Source: Candidatus Altarchaeota archaeon (GTDB taxonomy: Archaea; Altiarchaeota; Altiarchaeia; IMC4; QMZM01). From it: a stretch of DNA of 15,873 bases. Positions 1 through 6,753 of this stretch are shown piece after piece. Position 1 is the stretch's first letter. Every line of letters begins with the position of its first letter. The notes beneath the pieces were generated by a model. That model made no database searches. It was not told the origin of the DNA and saw nothing but the letters and a program-made list of their open reading frames with translations. The stretch is from positions 1 through 15,873 of the forward strand of contig JAFGDV010000020.1 of NCBI GenBank assembly GCA_016931955.1, written 5' to 3'. A program made the translations under genes and the position numbers.

Positions 1-1
1 A

Positions 2-88
2 AAACTAAGAATACCATACGGCACAGCCGCAGGAAACATAACCGGCACACTAACAGTCACCGTTCAAGCCATCAACGTAGCAGGTTAA
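2..88 (+). CDS. C-terminal fragment of a secreted protein (5' truncated)
   Basis: An open frame runs from the left edge to TAA at 86-88 and gives 28 residues ending in ...TVQAINVAG. The visible tail contains IPYGTAAGNITG followed by an alternating hydrophobic strand. It resembles the tail of the next gene (VPYGIYEGQSVPG...AIATSA) in having I/V-P-Y-G, a later Gly, and a final beta strand rich in Ala. One sequon (NIT) is present. I infer the end of an exported beta-sandwich protein, probably in the same operon as the 331-residue protein that begins 45 nt downstream. Its function cannot be read from 28 residues. Confidence 0.55.
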   Translation, partial: KLRIPYGTAAGNITGTLTVTVQAINVAG

Positions 89-119
89 AAGGTGATAAAA
101 AAACCAAAAAAAACAAAAA

Positions 120-127
120 GAGGTGAT
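120..127 (+). promoter_or_regulatory. Strong Shine-Dalgarno site GAGGTGAT
   Basis: GAGGTGAT lies 6 nt before the ATG at 134 and matches the anti-SD at the 3' end of archaeal 16S rRNA. It decides the start of the 331-residue protein. A second SD-like AGGTGAT sits at 90-96, just after the preceding stop codon, with no obvious gene to serve. Confidence 0.7.
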
Positions 128-133
128 TTTTGA

Positions 134-1129
134 ATGAAAATAAGAAGAAGTCTTTATATTGGAGTACTGACGGTGCTGCTCTTATGGATCCTGATGGATT
201 CCGTGAGCGCACAACTTGGAGGTAATCTGACCAAGGACGAGTCAGACTACATAAACATAACAGTGAACGTGTCCACTGAGTGCATGATAGACGTGCAACC
301 AGCGGCCCTGGCATGGGACGGGGTAGCGCCAGGCAGCGTCGGTGATAACAACACCGAAGTTTTGGGTGATCACTATTTTGCGATACAGATAGAGAACATA
401 GGGTCTAGGAATATAACCCGTGTCTGGTTCAATGCAACATATCCGGCTGCGAGCCCGTTTGCGAGAGGAAGCGCTGCTTTCACGGATGCCGGAAACTATG
501 TTGTGCTGTCTAATGACACTTCCTCGACTAACCCCCCAGCTAATGGCTTCTTTTTCATAAACAGGGTCGAGTACAATGAGACGAGGCAGCTGGTATACCT
601 GAGAGACCCTGCCGGGAATCTTCCACCAAACAGTGGAACATACACCTACGGCAGATTCAGGAACGCGACCAATGAATACTTCTGGATGTACGACCAAACC
701 TATGGAAACTGCAACACAAGCGGAACATTATGGATAGGAACAGAACCACACACGCGAACGCAGACCGGGACAACGAACTTCCAGAGCCAGGCCATAGGAG
801 GAACCTTCACGACAACACAATTGACCACATACAACTGCGCTGGCCTATCATACGCGGTTGGTAACGTGAACAGCAGCAGCCCGCTTGCAGGATACTCTGT
901 TGCGATGAGCCCAACCTGTCAGCTGTTTTTCTCAAGGTGGAACAGGGACTGCCCATTCGACTACTCGGGAACAACTGCAGTATTCGCCGATGACGTAGTA
1001 GGTTTTCCAACAGCAACCCTGTGGCCGGGAGACTCCTTCGCACTAGCGATAAAGGTCTACGTGCCTTATGGGATATACGAAGGTCAGTCAGTCCCAGGGA
1101 AGATATGGGCGATCGCGACCTCAGCATAA
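134..1129 (+). CDS. Secreted beta-rich glycoprotein, 331 aa
   Basis: I do not recognise a named family. The protein starts with a clear Sec signal peptide: basic MKIRRS, then a hydrophobic core to about residue 22, with likely cleavage after VSA at 26. The mature part has about 11 N-glycosylation sequons and alternating hydrophobic patterns typical of beta sandwiches. No transmembrane helix or anchor is visible after the signal, so it may be released, or held by other surface proteins. Two local similarities stand out. Residues 57-67 (AALAWDGVAPG) resemble a stretch near the C-terminus of the giant surface protein encoded at 11503-15873 (SIDWGAVNPQ). The last 30 residues resemble both that protein's tail and the truncated protein at 2-88. 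A pilus or thread subunit, or an S-layer-associated protein, are both possible. The start is fixed by a strong SD. Confidence 0.8.
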   Translation: MKIRRSLYIGVLTVLLLWILMDSVSAQLGGNLTKDESDYINITVNVSTECMIDVQPAALAWDGVAPGSVGDNNTEVLGDHYFAIQIENIGSRNITRVWFNATYPAASPFARGSAAFTDAGNYVVLSNDTSSTNPPANGFFFINRVEYNETRQLVYLRDPAGNLPPNSGTYTYGRFRNATNEYFWMYDQTYGNCNTSGTLWIGTEPHTRTQTGTTNFQSQAIGGTFTTTQLTTYNCAGLSYAVGNVNSSSPLAGYSVAMSPTCQLFFSRWNRDCPFDYSGTTAVFADDVVGFPTATLWPGDSFALAIKVYVPYGIYEGQSVPGKIWAIATSA

Positions 1130-1156
1130 AAAAAAGTAAGGGCGTTGATTGAAAAA

Positions 1157-1375
1157 ATGAAAAACGAACTTTCGCCCATAGACAAGGTTATAGTGAACAC
1201 AATAAGGGGCAAAAAAAAGCCTGTGTCAACATACAAGCTAGCCAAGGAGACAAAGCTTTCATGGTCTACGGTGAATTCACACTGCTATAAGCTGAAGTCC
1301 TTCGGCGTCCTTGACATGTTGAGCAAGGAAACACCCTTCGGACAGAAAAAGATGCTCTGGAACGTGAGAAAGTAA
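1157..1375 (+). CDS. Small winged-helix DNA-binding protein
   Basis: The 72-residue product (76 if the in-frame TTG at 1145 is used) reads as a single wHTH. An opening helix SPIDKVIVNTIRG is followed by a helix-turn-helix (STYKLAKETKLSWSTVNSHCYKLKS, given here as two parts: STYKLAKET and LSWSTVNSHCYKLKS) and a short wing ending in KMLWNVRK. This matches the general MarR/ArsR-like archaeal regulator fold, not one subfamily. I prefer the ATG because neither start has a good SD and ATG is the commoner codon. It lies 15-27 nt after the secreted protein gene, so it is probably cotranscribed with it, and it precedes the MoxR operon. It is a natural candidate regulator of the surface or MoxR genes, but that is inference. 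Confidence 0.7.
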   Translation: MKNELSPIDKVIVNTIRGKKKPVSTYKLAKETKLSWSTVNSHCYKLKSFGVLDMLSKETPFGQKKMLWNVRK

Positions 1376-1435
1376 CCAGCCTACGGGTAGAACAAAAGGA
1401 GAGAAACACATCCAGTGATAACCAGCGTACTCAAA

Positions 1436-1447
1436 TTTTCTTTTTTA
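1436..1447 (+). terminator. T-rich tract after the wHTH gene
   Basis: The 60-104 nt between the wHTH stop and the MoxR start contain a T-run (TTTTCTTTTTT) without a strong hairpin. Archaeal RNA polymerase terminates at such U-rich tracts. It overlaps the candidate MoxR promoter, so the two roles cannot be separated by eye. Confidence 0.4.
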
Positions 1448-1458
1448 ATCTTTATTAG
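1443..1458 (+). promoter_or_regulatory. TATA-like promoter of the MoxR operon
   Basis: The AT-rich element TTTTAATCTTTATTAG sits about 25 nt before the ATG at 1480. There is no SD between it and the gene, which fits a leaderless or near-leaderless archaeal transcript that starts at the MoxR operon. Confidence 0.45.
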
Positions 1459-1479
1459 GATATTTGTCTTTTGTCTGAT

Positions 1480-2469
1480 ATGGAAAAAGAAGAACTACAG
1501 CGTAAGGTAGAGGCATACAGCAAGAAGCTCCAGGAAGTGAAGAAGGAGGTGCAGAAGGGAATCGTTGGACAAGATAAGGTCATCGAGTCGGTTCTGAAAT
1601 GCCTTCTATGCAATGGACATGTTCTACTTGAGGGGGTTCCGGGACTGGCGAAGACCCTCTTCATAAGGCTCCTAAGCCTGACTGTTGCGGATGCGAAGTT
1701 CCAGAGAATCCAGTTCACACCAGACCTGCTGCCCTCAGACATAATAGGTGTCACAGTCTACGAAGAGAAGAGGGGATTCTATACGATAAAAGGCCCCATC
1801 TTCGCGAACTTCGTCTGCGGCGACGAGATAAACAGGACCCCCCCAAAGGTGCAGTCGGCTATGCTGCAGGCAATGCAGGAAAGGGAGGTGACCATAGGCA
1901 GGCAGACATTCCCCTTACCGAATCCATTCTTTGTATTAGCGACTCAGAACCCACTGGAGACGAAGGGGACGTATCCGCTGCCGGAGGCGCAGGTTGACCG
2001 ATTCCTCTTCAAGGTCATGGTTAAGCCGCCACCCAAAAAGGATGAGGTGAAGATCATAGAACAGAACGCTGAGGTCATGGAGATCGAGGAATTCAACATA
2101 CAGAAGACCATCGATCTCAAGGAGATACTGGACATGCAAGAGGTCGTAAAACAGATAAGCATGTCGGAAGAAATCCAGAGATATATTGTACACCTAGTCA
2201 ACTCCACCAGATACCCTGAGAGATACGACATAGAGGAGGGCAGGTACCTGCAGTGGGGGGCCTCACCAAGAGCGTCAATCTATCTGTCGCTGACGTCTAA
2301 GGCAACTGCTCTCATGAACAACAGGCTCTTCGTGATCCCGGAAGACGTTAGGTGCGTAGCCCACGACGTCTTAAGGCATAGGATGGTCCTCAACTACGAG
2401 GGGAAGGCCAAGGGCATAGACCCAGACAACGTGGTCGACGCCATAATAAAAGGCGTCCCAGTACTCTGA
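1480..2469 (+). CDS. MoxR-type AAA+ ATPase, first copy
   Basis: This 329-residue protein is a full-length MoxR ATPase. Counting from the ATG: Walker A GVPGLAKT at 52-59, Walker B ending in GDEINR with D115/E116, sensor 1 ATQNPLE with N157, the conserved PEAQVDRFLFK after it, and sensor 2 WGASPRA at about 259-265. The C-terminal lid helices run to the end. MoxR proteins are cytoplasmic hexameric ATPases that work with VWA-domain partners as chaperones or for cofactor insertion. That partnership fits the DUF58 and VWA genes downstream. An in-frame TTG at 1471 would add three residues. The gene ends 1 nt before the second MoxR gene, so the two are cotranscribed. Patches of the two genes are identical at the DNA level. 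Confidence 0.95.
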   Translation: MEKEELQRKVEAYSKKLQEVKKEVQKGIVGQDKVIESVLKCLLCNGHVLLEGVPGLAKTLFIRLLSLTVADAKFQRIQFTPDLLPSDIIGVTVYEEKRGFYTIKGPIFANFVCGDEINRTPPKVQSAMLQAMQEREVTIGRQTFPLPNPFFVLATQNPLETKGTYPLPEAQVDRFLFKVMVKPPPKKDEVKIIEQNAEVMEIEEFNIQKTIDLKEILDMQEVVKQISMSEEIQRYIVHLVNSTRYPERYDIEEGRYLQWGASPRASIYLSLTSKATALMNNRLFVIPEDVRCVAHDVLRHRMVLNYEGKAKGIDPDNVVDAIIKGVPVL

Positions 2470-2470
2470 A

Positions 2471-3454
2471 ATGGATGAACTAACAAAGAGAATACAAAAA
2501 TACAAGAACAAGCTCGATGAAGTACGGGCTGAGGTAAGGAAGGGCGTGATAGGACAGGAAGTAGTCATAGACTCGGTCCTAAAGTGCATATCATGCAATG
2601 GACACGTTCTATTGGAGAGTGTTCCAGGACTCGCGAAGACGCTGTTGGTGCGCCTCCTGACTTCAACGGTTGAAGACGCTACATTCCAGAGAATCCAGTT
2701 CACACCAGACCTGCTGCCCTCAGACATTACTGGAACTACTGTCTACGAGGAAAAACGGGGCTTTTACACTGTAAAGGGCCCCATCTTCGCGAACTTCCTC
2801 CTCGGCGACGAGATAAACAGGGCCCCTCCAAAGGTGCAGTCGGCTATGCTGCAGGGAATGCAGGAAAGGATAGTGACCATAGGCAAGGAAACATTCCCAC
2901 TGCCAAAGCCTTTCATCGTATTGGCAACACAGAACCCATTAGAACAGAAAGGCGTCTATCCGTTATCGCTTGCACAGGTTGACCGATTCCTCTTCAAGAT
3001 CTTCGTTGACTACCCTGATGAGGAGGCAGAGATCCTCATCCTCAACGAGAACTCGATGGTCAAAAAGATGGAAGAATATGGGATACAGAAGGTCCTGACA
3101 ACCAAGGACATACTCGAAATACAGGGGTGTATAAAGGACATACGGCTGTCCCTTGAGGTAAAAGAATACATAACAGACTTGGTTGATGCGACAAGACACC
3201 CACTGGAATATGACATAGAAGCTGGAAAATACATAAAGTGGGGGGCTTCTCCGCGAGCAACAATAGGTCTTTCACTTGCAACGCAGGCAACTGCCATGAT
3301 GAACAACAGAACCTTCGCCATCCCGAACGATGTTAGATCAATAGCCCATCTGGTGCTGCGGCACCGCCTCGTATTAAACTACGAAGGCAAAGCAAAGGGC
3401 ATAAGCTCCGACGACGTGGTAGACGAGATCATAGACAACGTCCCAGTACGCTAG
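2471..3454 (+). CDS. MoxR-type AAA+ ATPase, second copy
   Basis: The 327 residues align end to end with the preceding gene. The motifs are Walker A SVPGLAKT at 50-57, Walker B LLGDEINRAPP with D113/E114, sensor 1 ATQNPLEQ with N155, AQVDRFLFK, and sensor 2 WGASPRA at about 257-263. The first Walker A residue is Ser where the first copy has Gly. Many MoxR proteins have Asp at this place, so activity is probably kept. The most divergent parts are the N-terminal 30 residues and the helical region at about 180-240, where the two copies could differ in partners. Start and stop are tightly packed: 1 nt after the first MoxR and 3 nt before the DUF58 gene. The pair could form a mixed ring or two rings with different clients. 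Confidence 0.95.
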   Translation: MDELTKRIQKYKNKLDEVRAEVRKGVIGQEVVIDSVLKCISCNGHVLLESVPGLAKTLLVRLLTSTVEDATFQRIQFTPDLLPSDITGTTVYEEKRGFYTVKGPIFANFLLGDEINRAPPKVQSAMLQGMQERIVTIGKETFPLPKPFIVLATQNPLEQKGVYPLSLAQVDRFLFKIFVDYPDEEAEILILNENSMVKKMEEYGIQKVLTTKDILEIQGCIKDIRLSLEVKEYITDLVDATRHPLEYDIEAGKYIKWGASPRATIGLSLATQATAMMNNRTFAIPNDVRSIAHLVLRHRLVLNYEGKAKGISSDDVVDEIIDNVPVR

Positions 3455-3457
3455 AAA

Positions 3458-4357
3458 ATGAAGAAGACAAAAAATGAAGGTACGAACTACTTGGAAGAGT
3501 TGATGAAGGAGATAGATGCTAATGTACGTGAACTGGTCGACACCTTCAGGTTTCTGTTAAAGTACATCATATTGTTCAAGGGAAGCGGCATAGAATTCGC
3601 AAGCCTGCGCGAATACGTTCCCGGACAGGACGACGCGACAAAGATAGACTGGAAGGCCAGCCTAAGATCCAAAAAATTGTATATAAAACAGTTCGAGGAT
3701 GAACGAGACCTCGAGGTCTGGATTCTACTCGACGCCTCAAACTCGATGCTCTTCGGAACACAGGAAAAACTGAAGAGCGAATATGCGGCAGTCGTCGCAG
3801 GAACACTCGCATACGCAGCAATCGAGGCAGGAGACAGCGTAGGTTTTGCAATGTTCGGCGACGAAGTAAAAGCCATACTTGACCCGATAAGTGACATATC
3901 CCAGTACTACAACATCCTCAGGATTGTGGTGGACCCGAAAAAATACGGAGGAGGCTGTAATCTCGAAGGCGCATTATCCTATCTGGTCAACATTGTTGCG
4001 GACAGAACGATCCTCTTCGTAGTCTCGGATTTCATAGGCGTCGGCAGGGGATGGGATGACGCGTTGAGGATGATGGCCGGTAAGATAGACAAAGTCGTGG
4101 GCTTGATGGTAAGGGACGTCAGAGAATCATTCATGCCGACGGGGATAGGCAACATGCGGCTCTCTGACCCATTCTCCGATAAGGTTGTGACATTAGACCT
4201 GGATAAGGTCAGCGAAGAATTCACCAGATTGGCGAAAAAACAGGAGAAAAGGATAGAACAAGTATTTATCGAAGGTGGGATGGGCTTCGTTAAGATGTAC
4301 ACCAACGAGCCCTTCGTAAAACCACTCGTTCACTATCTGGAGTTAACAGAGATGTAG
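3458..4357 (+). CDS. DUF58 / VWA-like protein
   Basis: The DUF58 signature is complete: GIEFASLREYVPGQDD and IDWKASLRSKKLYIKQ around residues 44-78, followed by ERDLEVWILLDASNSM. The latter is the first MIDAS loop (DxSxS, D92/S94/S96) of a VWA-like fold. The last MIDAS acid is probably D191 in VVSDF. The place where Thr is usual (GGT) reads GGC, with C167. There is no signal peptide and no clear membrane helix; the hydrophobic stretch at 33-40 is too short. It is therefore probably cytoplasmic, next to the MoxR ATPases. DUF58 proteins are regular partners of MoxR in bacteria and archaea, but their reaction is not established. The gene lies 3 nt from both neighbours, as a coupled operon member. 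Confidence 0.92.
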   Translation: MKKTKNEGTNYLEELMKEIDANVRELVDTFRFLLKYIILFKGSGIEFASLREYVPGQDDATKIDWKASLRSKKLYIKQFEDERDLEVWILLDASNSMLFGTQEKLKSEYAAVVAGTLAYAAIEAGDSVGFAMFGDEVKAILDPISDISQYYNILRIVVDPKKYGGGCNLEGALSYLVNIVADRTILFVVSDFIGVGRGWDDALRMMAGKIDKVVGLMVRDVRESFMPTGIGNMRLSDPFSDKVVTLDLDKVSEEFTRLAKKQEKRIEQVFIEGGMGFVKMYTNEPFVKPLVHYLELTEM

Positions 4358-4360
4358 AAC

Positions 4361-5323
4361 ATGGACATACCACAGGTTGATTTTTCATTAAAGTACGTAA
4401 ACCTGCTCATCATACTAATAGGCTTAGTGATGATGCTCTACCTTCTGTCAAAGAAGTACGCCAGGAGTAGAACGCTGATGTTCGGGAACTTTGAGGTATT
4501 GGAGAAGGTCGCTGGGAAAAAGCTGTTCACCACAAGCCTGATTCCCCTGTTTTTAAGAGTCACTGCAGTCGTATTGGTTATATTGATCATCTCCGACCTT
4601 GTTCTAGTGAGAGAGGAATATATCGCAAGAACCGATTTTATTCTGGCAATAGACACATCCTCCTCAATGCTCACAGACGACTACGAGCCTAACAGGATAG
4701 AGTTCGTGAAGAAGACTGCGATAGAGTTCGTAACCAGACTAAAGAACACGAAGATCGGGGTCATAACATTCTCCGGGAAGGCTCACGTCAGATTAAAGCC
4801 GACATCGGACATGGGTGAGGTCGAAAGGACGCTGAAGGGGATAGACTTTGAGGGACCTGCTGGAACAGCTGTAGGTGACGCAATAGTGGTCGCTGAATCC
4901 CTCTTCGACGAATCTGAAAGAAACCGGAGCATCATCCTCATAACAGACGGCAGAAACAACATCGGAAGAAACATAACCGAGGCATTGGTTGCCTTAAATA
5001 CTAGCAACACACCCATCTACCCAATAGGTATAGGAAGCAAGATAGAAACCGAGACAACCGTGCCCACAGAGCTGGTAGGCTTGAATGCAACACCTACTAA
5101 GTTCCCAAACCTCGATGAGAGTATGTTAAGCCTCATAGCAAACAGCACAAATGGGAGATACTTCATAATAGACGACGAAGACTCCTTCAAGAGAGCCTTT
5201 GAGACTGGTTTAGACTACACAGAAGTCAGCAGCGAACAAACCACTACATTAGTGTTTTTACTCTGTATTGTGCTTTTGATCGACTGGGGACTTGAGGTGA
5301 CCAAATTCAGGGTAATACCCTGA
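4361..5323 (+). CDS. Membrane-anchored VWA protein, BatA-like
   Basis: The layout follows BatA-type proteins: helix 1 at about 13-30, helix 2 at about 61-83, a VWA domain at about 91-280, and helix 3 at about 294-311. The MIDAS is intact: DTSSS at 98-102, T169 in GTAVGDA, and D196 in ITDG. The loop between helices 1 and 2 is strongly basic (SKKYARSR, GKK), so by the positive-inside rule it faces the cytoplasm. That places the VWA domain outside. In agreement, the VWA domain holds four sequons (NIT, NTS, NAT, NST). Its metal-dependent ligand would then be extracellular, perhaps a surface protein, while MoxR acts inside. It ends the tight four-gene operon; a promoter-like gap follows. Confidence 0.92.
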   Translation: MDIPQVDFSLKYVNLLIILIGLVMMLYLLSKKYARSRTLMFGNFEVLEKVAGKKLFTTSLIPLFLRVTAVVLVILIISDLVLVREEYIARTDFILAIDTSSSMLTDDYEPNRIEFVKKTAIEFVTRLKNTKIGVITFSGKAHVRLKPTSDMGEVERTLKGIDFEGPAGTAVGDAIVVAESLFDESERNRSIILITDGRNNIGRNITEALVALNTSNTPIYPIGIGSKIETETTVPTELVGLNATPTKFPNLDESMLSLIANSTNGRYFIIDDEDSFKRAFETGLDYTEVSSEQTTTLVFLLCIVLLIDWGLEVTKFRVIP

Positions 5324-5331
5324 CATTGACG

Positions 5332-5339
5332 TATATATG
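5332..5339 (+). promoter_or_regulatory. TATA box for the 438-aa protein
   Basis: TATATATG lies 33-40 nt before the ATG at 5372, in a 48-nt gap with no good SD. With the usual 25-nt spacing, the transcript would start about 10 nt before the gene. This suggests the 438-aa gene can be transcribed apart from the MoxR operon. Confidence 0.5.
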
Positions 5340-5371
5340 TTAATACACACATTTATCTAATAAGCGATAAA

Positions 5372-6688
5372 ATGACTGAAGAAGAAGCGAAGAAGAAATC
5401 TGTTGAAGACATCTTCAAAAACGCATTCAAGCCAACAGGCAAGGTCGAAGGAGACGATGCAAAAGAAAAATCAGCCTCAGAAATATTTAAAGACTTGTTC
5501 ATGAAGGGGAAGGTTATTGGAAGCCCGTCAGCTGAAGAAGAGGAGGCACTACCAGAAGAAGAGGAGGAGGCTCTCTTAGAGGAGATAGAGAAGAGATTAG
5601 AGGGAAGGGTTGACGAGAAATCTGTTGAAGACATCTTCAAAAACGCATTCAAGCCAACAGGCAAGGTCGAAAAAGAAGAAACAGAAGAGAAGCCCGCTTC
5701 CGACGTTTTCAAAGACCTCTTTAAACCCATCAGTCCGCCGATGAAAGCCGGCGAAAAAAAGCCTGCCCCTGAAGCCACACCCCAGGAAAAACCCCGGGTT
5801 CCTGTAGTGGACGTAATCAAGGAATCGCATGAGAAAGGCGCAATCGACAAGAAAACATACGATCAGGCAGTTCAGAAGATCCTAAGGAATAGCATCGAAG
5901 GCGGCAGCCTCGTGGGCGAATTCACGGTTGTTGAAAGGGGGGGTAAGCCCGAGATCGTCTTGGATGAAGGAGAAATCGAGATACCACCTGGTTCAAAGAT
6001 TGAGGTCCTGAAAAAGGATGGTGAAATCGCGATAATAGTCAAAAAAGGTTCTAATGGGGGTATTGAAGGCAATATAGGTGAGCTTGAAGGTTTAATCGAC
6101 GGCGGAAATCAGGGGGTGAAGAGAAGATCTGGCGAAATCGGGAAAATAGGAGGCGTAGAACAGATGGATTGGCTCGAAGAATATGAAGAGGAGGAAAGCG
6201 GTATAATGGGTGAGGTCAAAGACGAGGTCGAACTCGCAGACCTGAAGAAGGAGTTTAAACTAAAAAAAAGAGAAGAGGAGAAAGAGGAAGAGTTGGTTGA
6301 AGAGGAAGAGAAAGAGCCAGGAATACTAGACAGGATACTAAAGCGTGTTAAAAAGACGACAGAAGAAAGTCACTCCAATAAGTTGAAAAGATTGTCACTG
6401 GAAAACCTCAGCAGGATGAAGGAGATAGAAGACGAAAGAAAAGCGATTGTTGGAATCGCCTACGTCCTCAAGGAATTCCTTGAGATAAAATACGAGATAT
6501 CACAGGAACTAACATACACTGAACTGATAAGGGAGTTGAGGACAAGGGAGATGAATAATGAATTAAGGAATAGACTGATAACATTCTTTAAGAAGACTGC
6601 ACTCATGGTATACGCAAACGCTCCTAAGATAGACAGTTTTTCCAAGGTGTACAGTCTGGCAGAGAGAACGATAAAGGAATTAAGTTAA
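5372..6688 (+). CDS. Acidic repeat-motif protein, 438 aa, possible scaffold
   Basis: I do not recognise this gene. It has no signal peptide or membrane helix and is very rich in Glu and Lys. Four copies of a short motif, K-S/P-V/A-x-D/E-I/V-F-K-D/N-x-F, begin at residues 9, 33, 83 and 107, spaced 24, 50 and 24, in an A-B-A-B order. The A copies are identical at the protein level for 18 residues. Between and after them lie acidic or Pro-rich linkers (54-80, 120-142). A small folded segment with beta character follows at about 143-226, then a Gly-rich stretch and another acidic coil (268-315). The C-terminal 100 residues are helical, with LTYTELIRELRTR, and resemble in outline the C-terminal region of DUF4129 proteins found near MoxR/DUF58 genes. 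A flexible cytoplasmic hub that presents several docking peptides, perhaps to MoxR or DUF58, is the simplest reading. Confidence 0.8.
   Translation: MTEEEAKKKSVEDIFKNAFKPTGKVEGDDAKEKSASEIFKDLFMKGKVIGSPSAEEEEALPEEEEEALLEEIEKRLEGRVDEKSVEDIFKNAFKPTGKVEKEETEEKPASDVFKDLFKPISPPMKAGEKKPAPEATPQEKPRVPVVDVIKESHEKGAIDKKTYDQAVQKILRNSIEGGSLVGEFTVVERGGKPEIVLDEGEIEIPPGSKIEVLKKDGEIAIIVKKGSNGGIEGNIGELEGLIDGGNQGVKRRSGEIGKIGGVEQMDWLEEYEEEESGIMGEVKDEVELADLKKEFKLKKREEEKEEELVEEEEKEPGILDRILKRVKKTTEESHSNKLKRLSLENLSRMKEIEDERKAIVGIAYVLKEFLEIKYEISQELTYTELIRELRTREMNNELRNRLITFFKKTALMVYANAPKIDSFSKVYSLAERTIKELS
5394..5449 (+). repeat. 56-bp perfect direct repeat, copy 1
   Basis: This stretch is identical base for base to 5616-5671, 222 nt downstream (74 codons, in frame). 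It encodes the first A motif (KSVEDIFKNAFKPTGKVE) of the acidic protein. Identity at every wobble position suggests recent duplication or gene conversion. Confidence 0.9.
5616..5671 (+). repeat. 56-bp perfect direct repeat, copy 2
   Basis: Second copy of the repeat at 5394-5449. The B motifs that follow each copy (residues 33-48 and 107-119) are clearly diverged from one another, so the identity covers only the A motif. Confidence 0.9.
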
Positions 6689-6692
6689 TATA
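6685..6692 (+). promoter_or_regulatory. TATA-like box for the M50-like gene
   Basis: TTAATATA overlaps the stop codon of the acidic protein gene. A start about 25 nt downstream would leave a leader of roughly 40 nt carrying the SD GAGGATGA (6743-6750), which is 3 nt from the ATG. Two short inverted repeats lie in this gap (see next feature). Confidence 0.4.
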
Positions 6693-6728
6693 GTTAGATC
6701 AACTAATAATAGCTTGGTTTAGGTAAAC
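6691..6728 (+). promoter_or_regulatory. Two short inverted repeats, possible operators
   Basis: TAGTT-AGATC-AACTA (6691-6705) and GTTTA-GG-TAAAC (6717-6728) each have perfect 5-bp arms. They sit between the TATA-like box and the SD of the next gene. Short palindromes in AT-rich DNA arise easily by chance, so this is only a candidate site for a dimeric regulator such as the wHTH protein. Confidence 0.25.
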
Positions 6729-6753
6729 TCCATGATGTGTTAGAGGATGAAAA

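Noticed and set aside
92-133. 13-codon Lys-rich ORF before the 331-aa gene
   Set aside because: The start lies within its own SD-like sequence and the A-rich leader makes Lys codons by chance; kept only as a comparison in the mini-ORF finding.
1415-1510. 31-codon hydrophobic ORF starting at GTG 1415 with GGAGAG upstream, running into the MoxR gene out of frame
   Set aside because: Its Phe/Ile/Leu run comes from the T-rich promoter/terminator tract, the SD spacing of 11 nt is long, and it overlaps the MoxR start.
5331-5346. Partial palindrome GTATATATGTTAATAC before the 438-aa gene
   Set aside because: Only the outer GTAT/ATAC pair matches cleanly; the sequence is better explained as a TATA box.
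5394-5671. The 56-bp repeat as a mobile element or CRISPR-like repeat
   Set aside because: Only two copies, in frame inside one gene and encoding a protein motif; no terminal repeats or spacers.
5353-5850. 165-aa minus-strand ORF opposite the acidic protein gene
   Set aside because: Its Ser/Phe-rich product mirrors the Glu/Lys codons of the real gene, and its internal repeat is only the 56-bp repeat read backwards.
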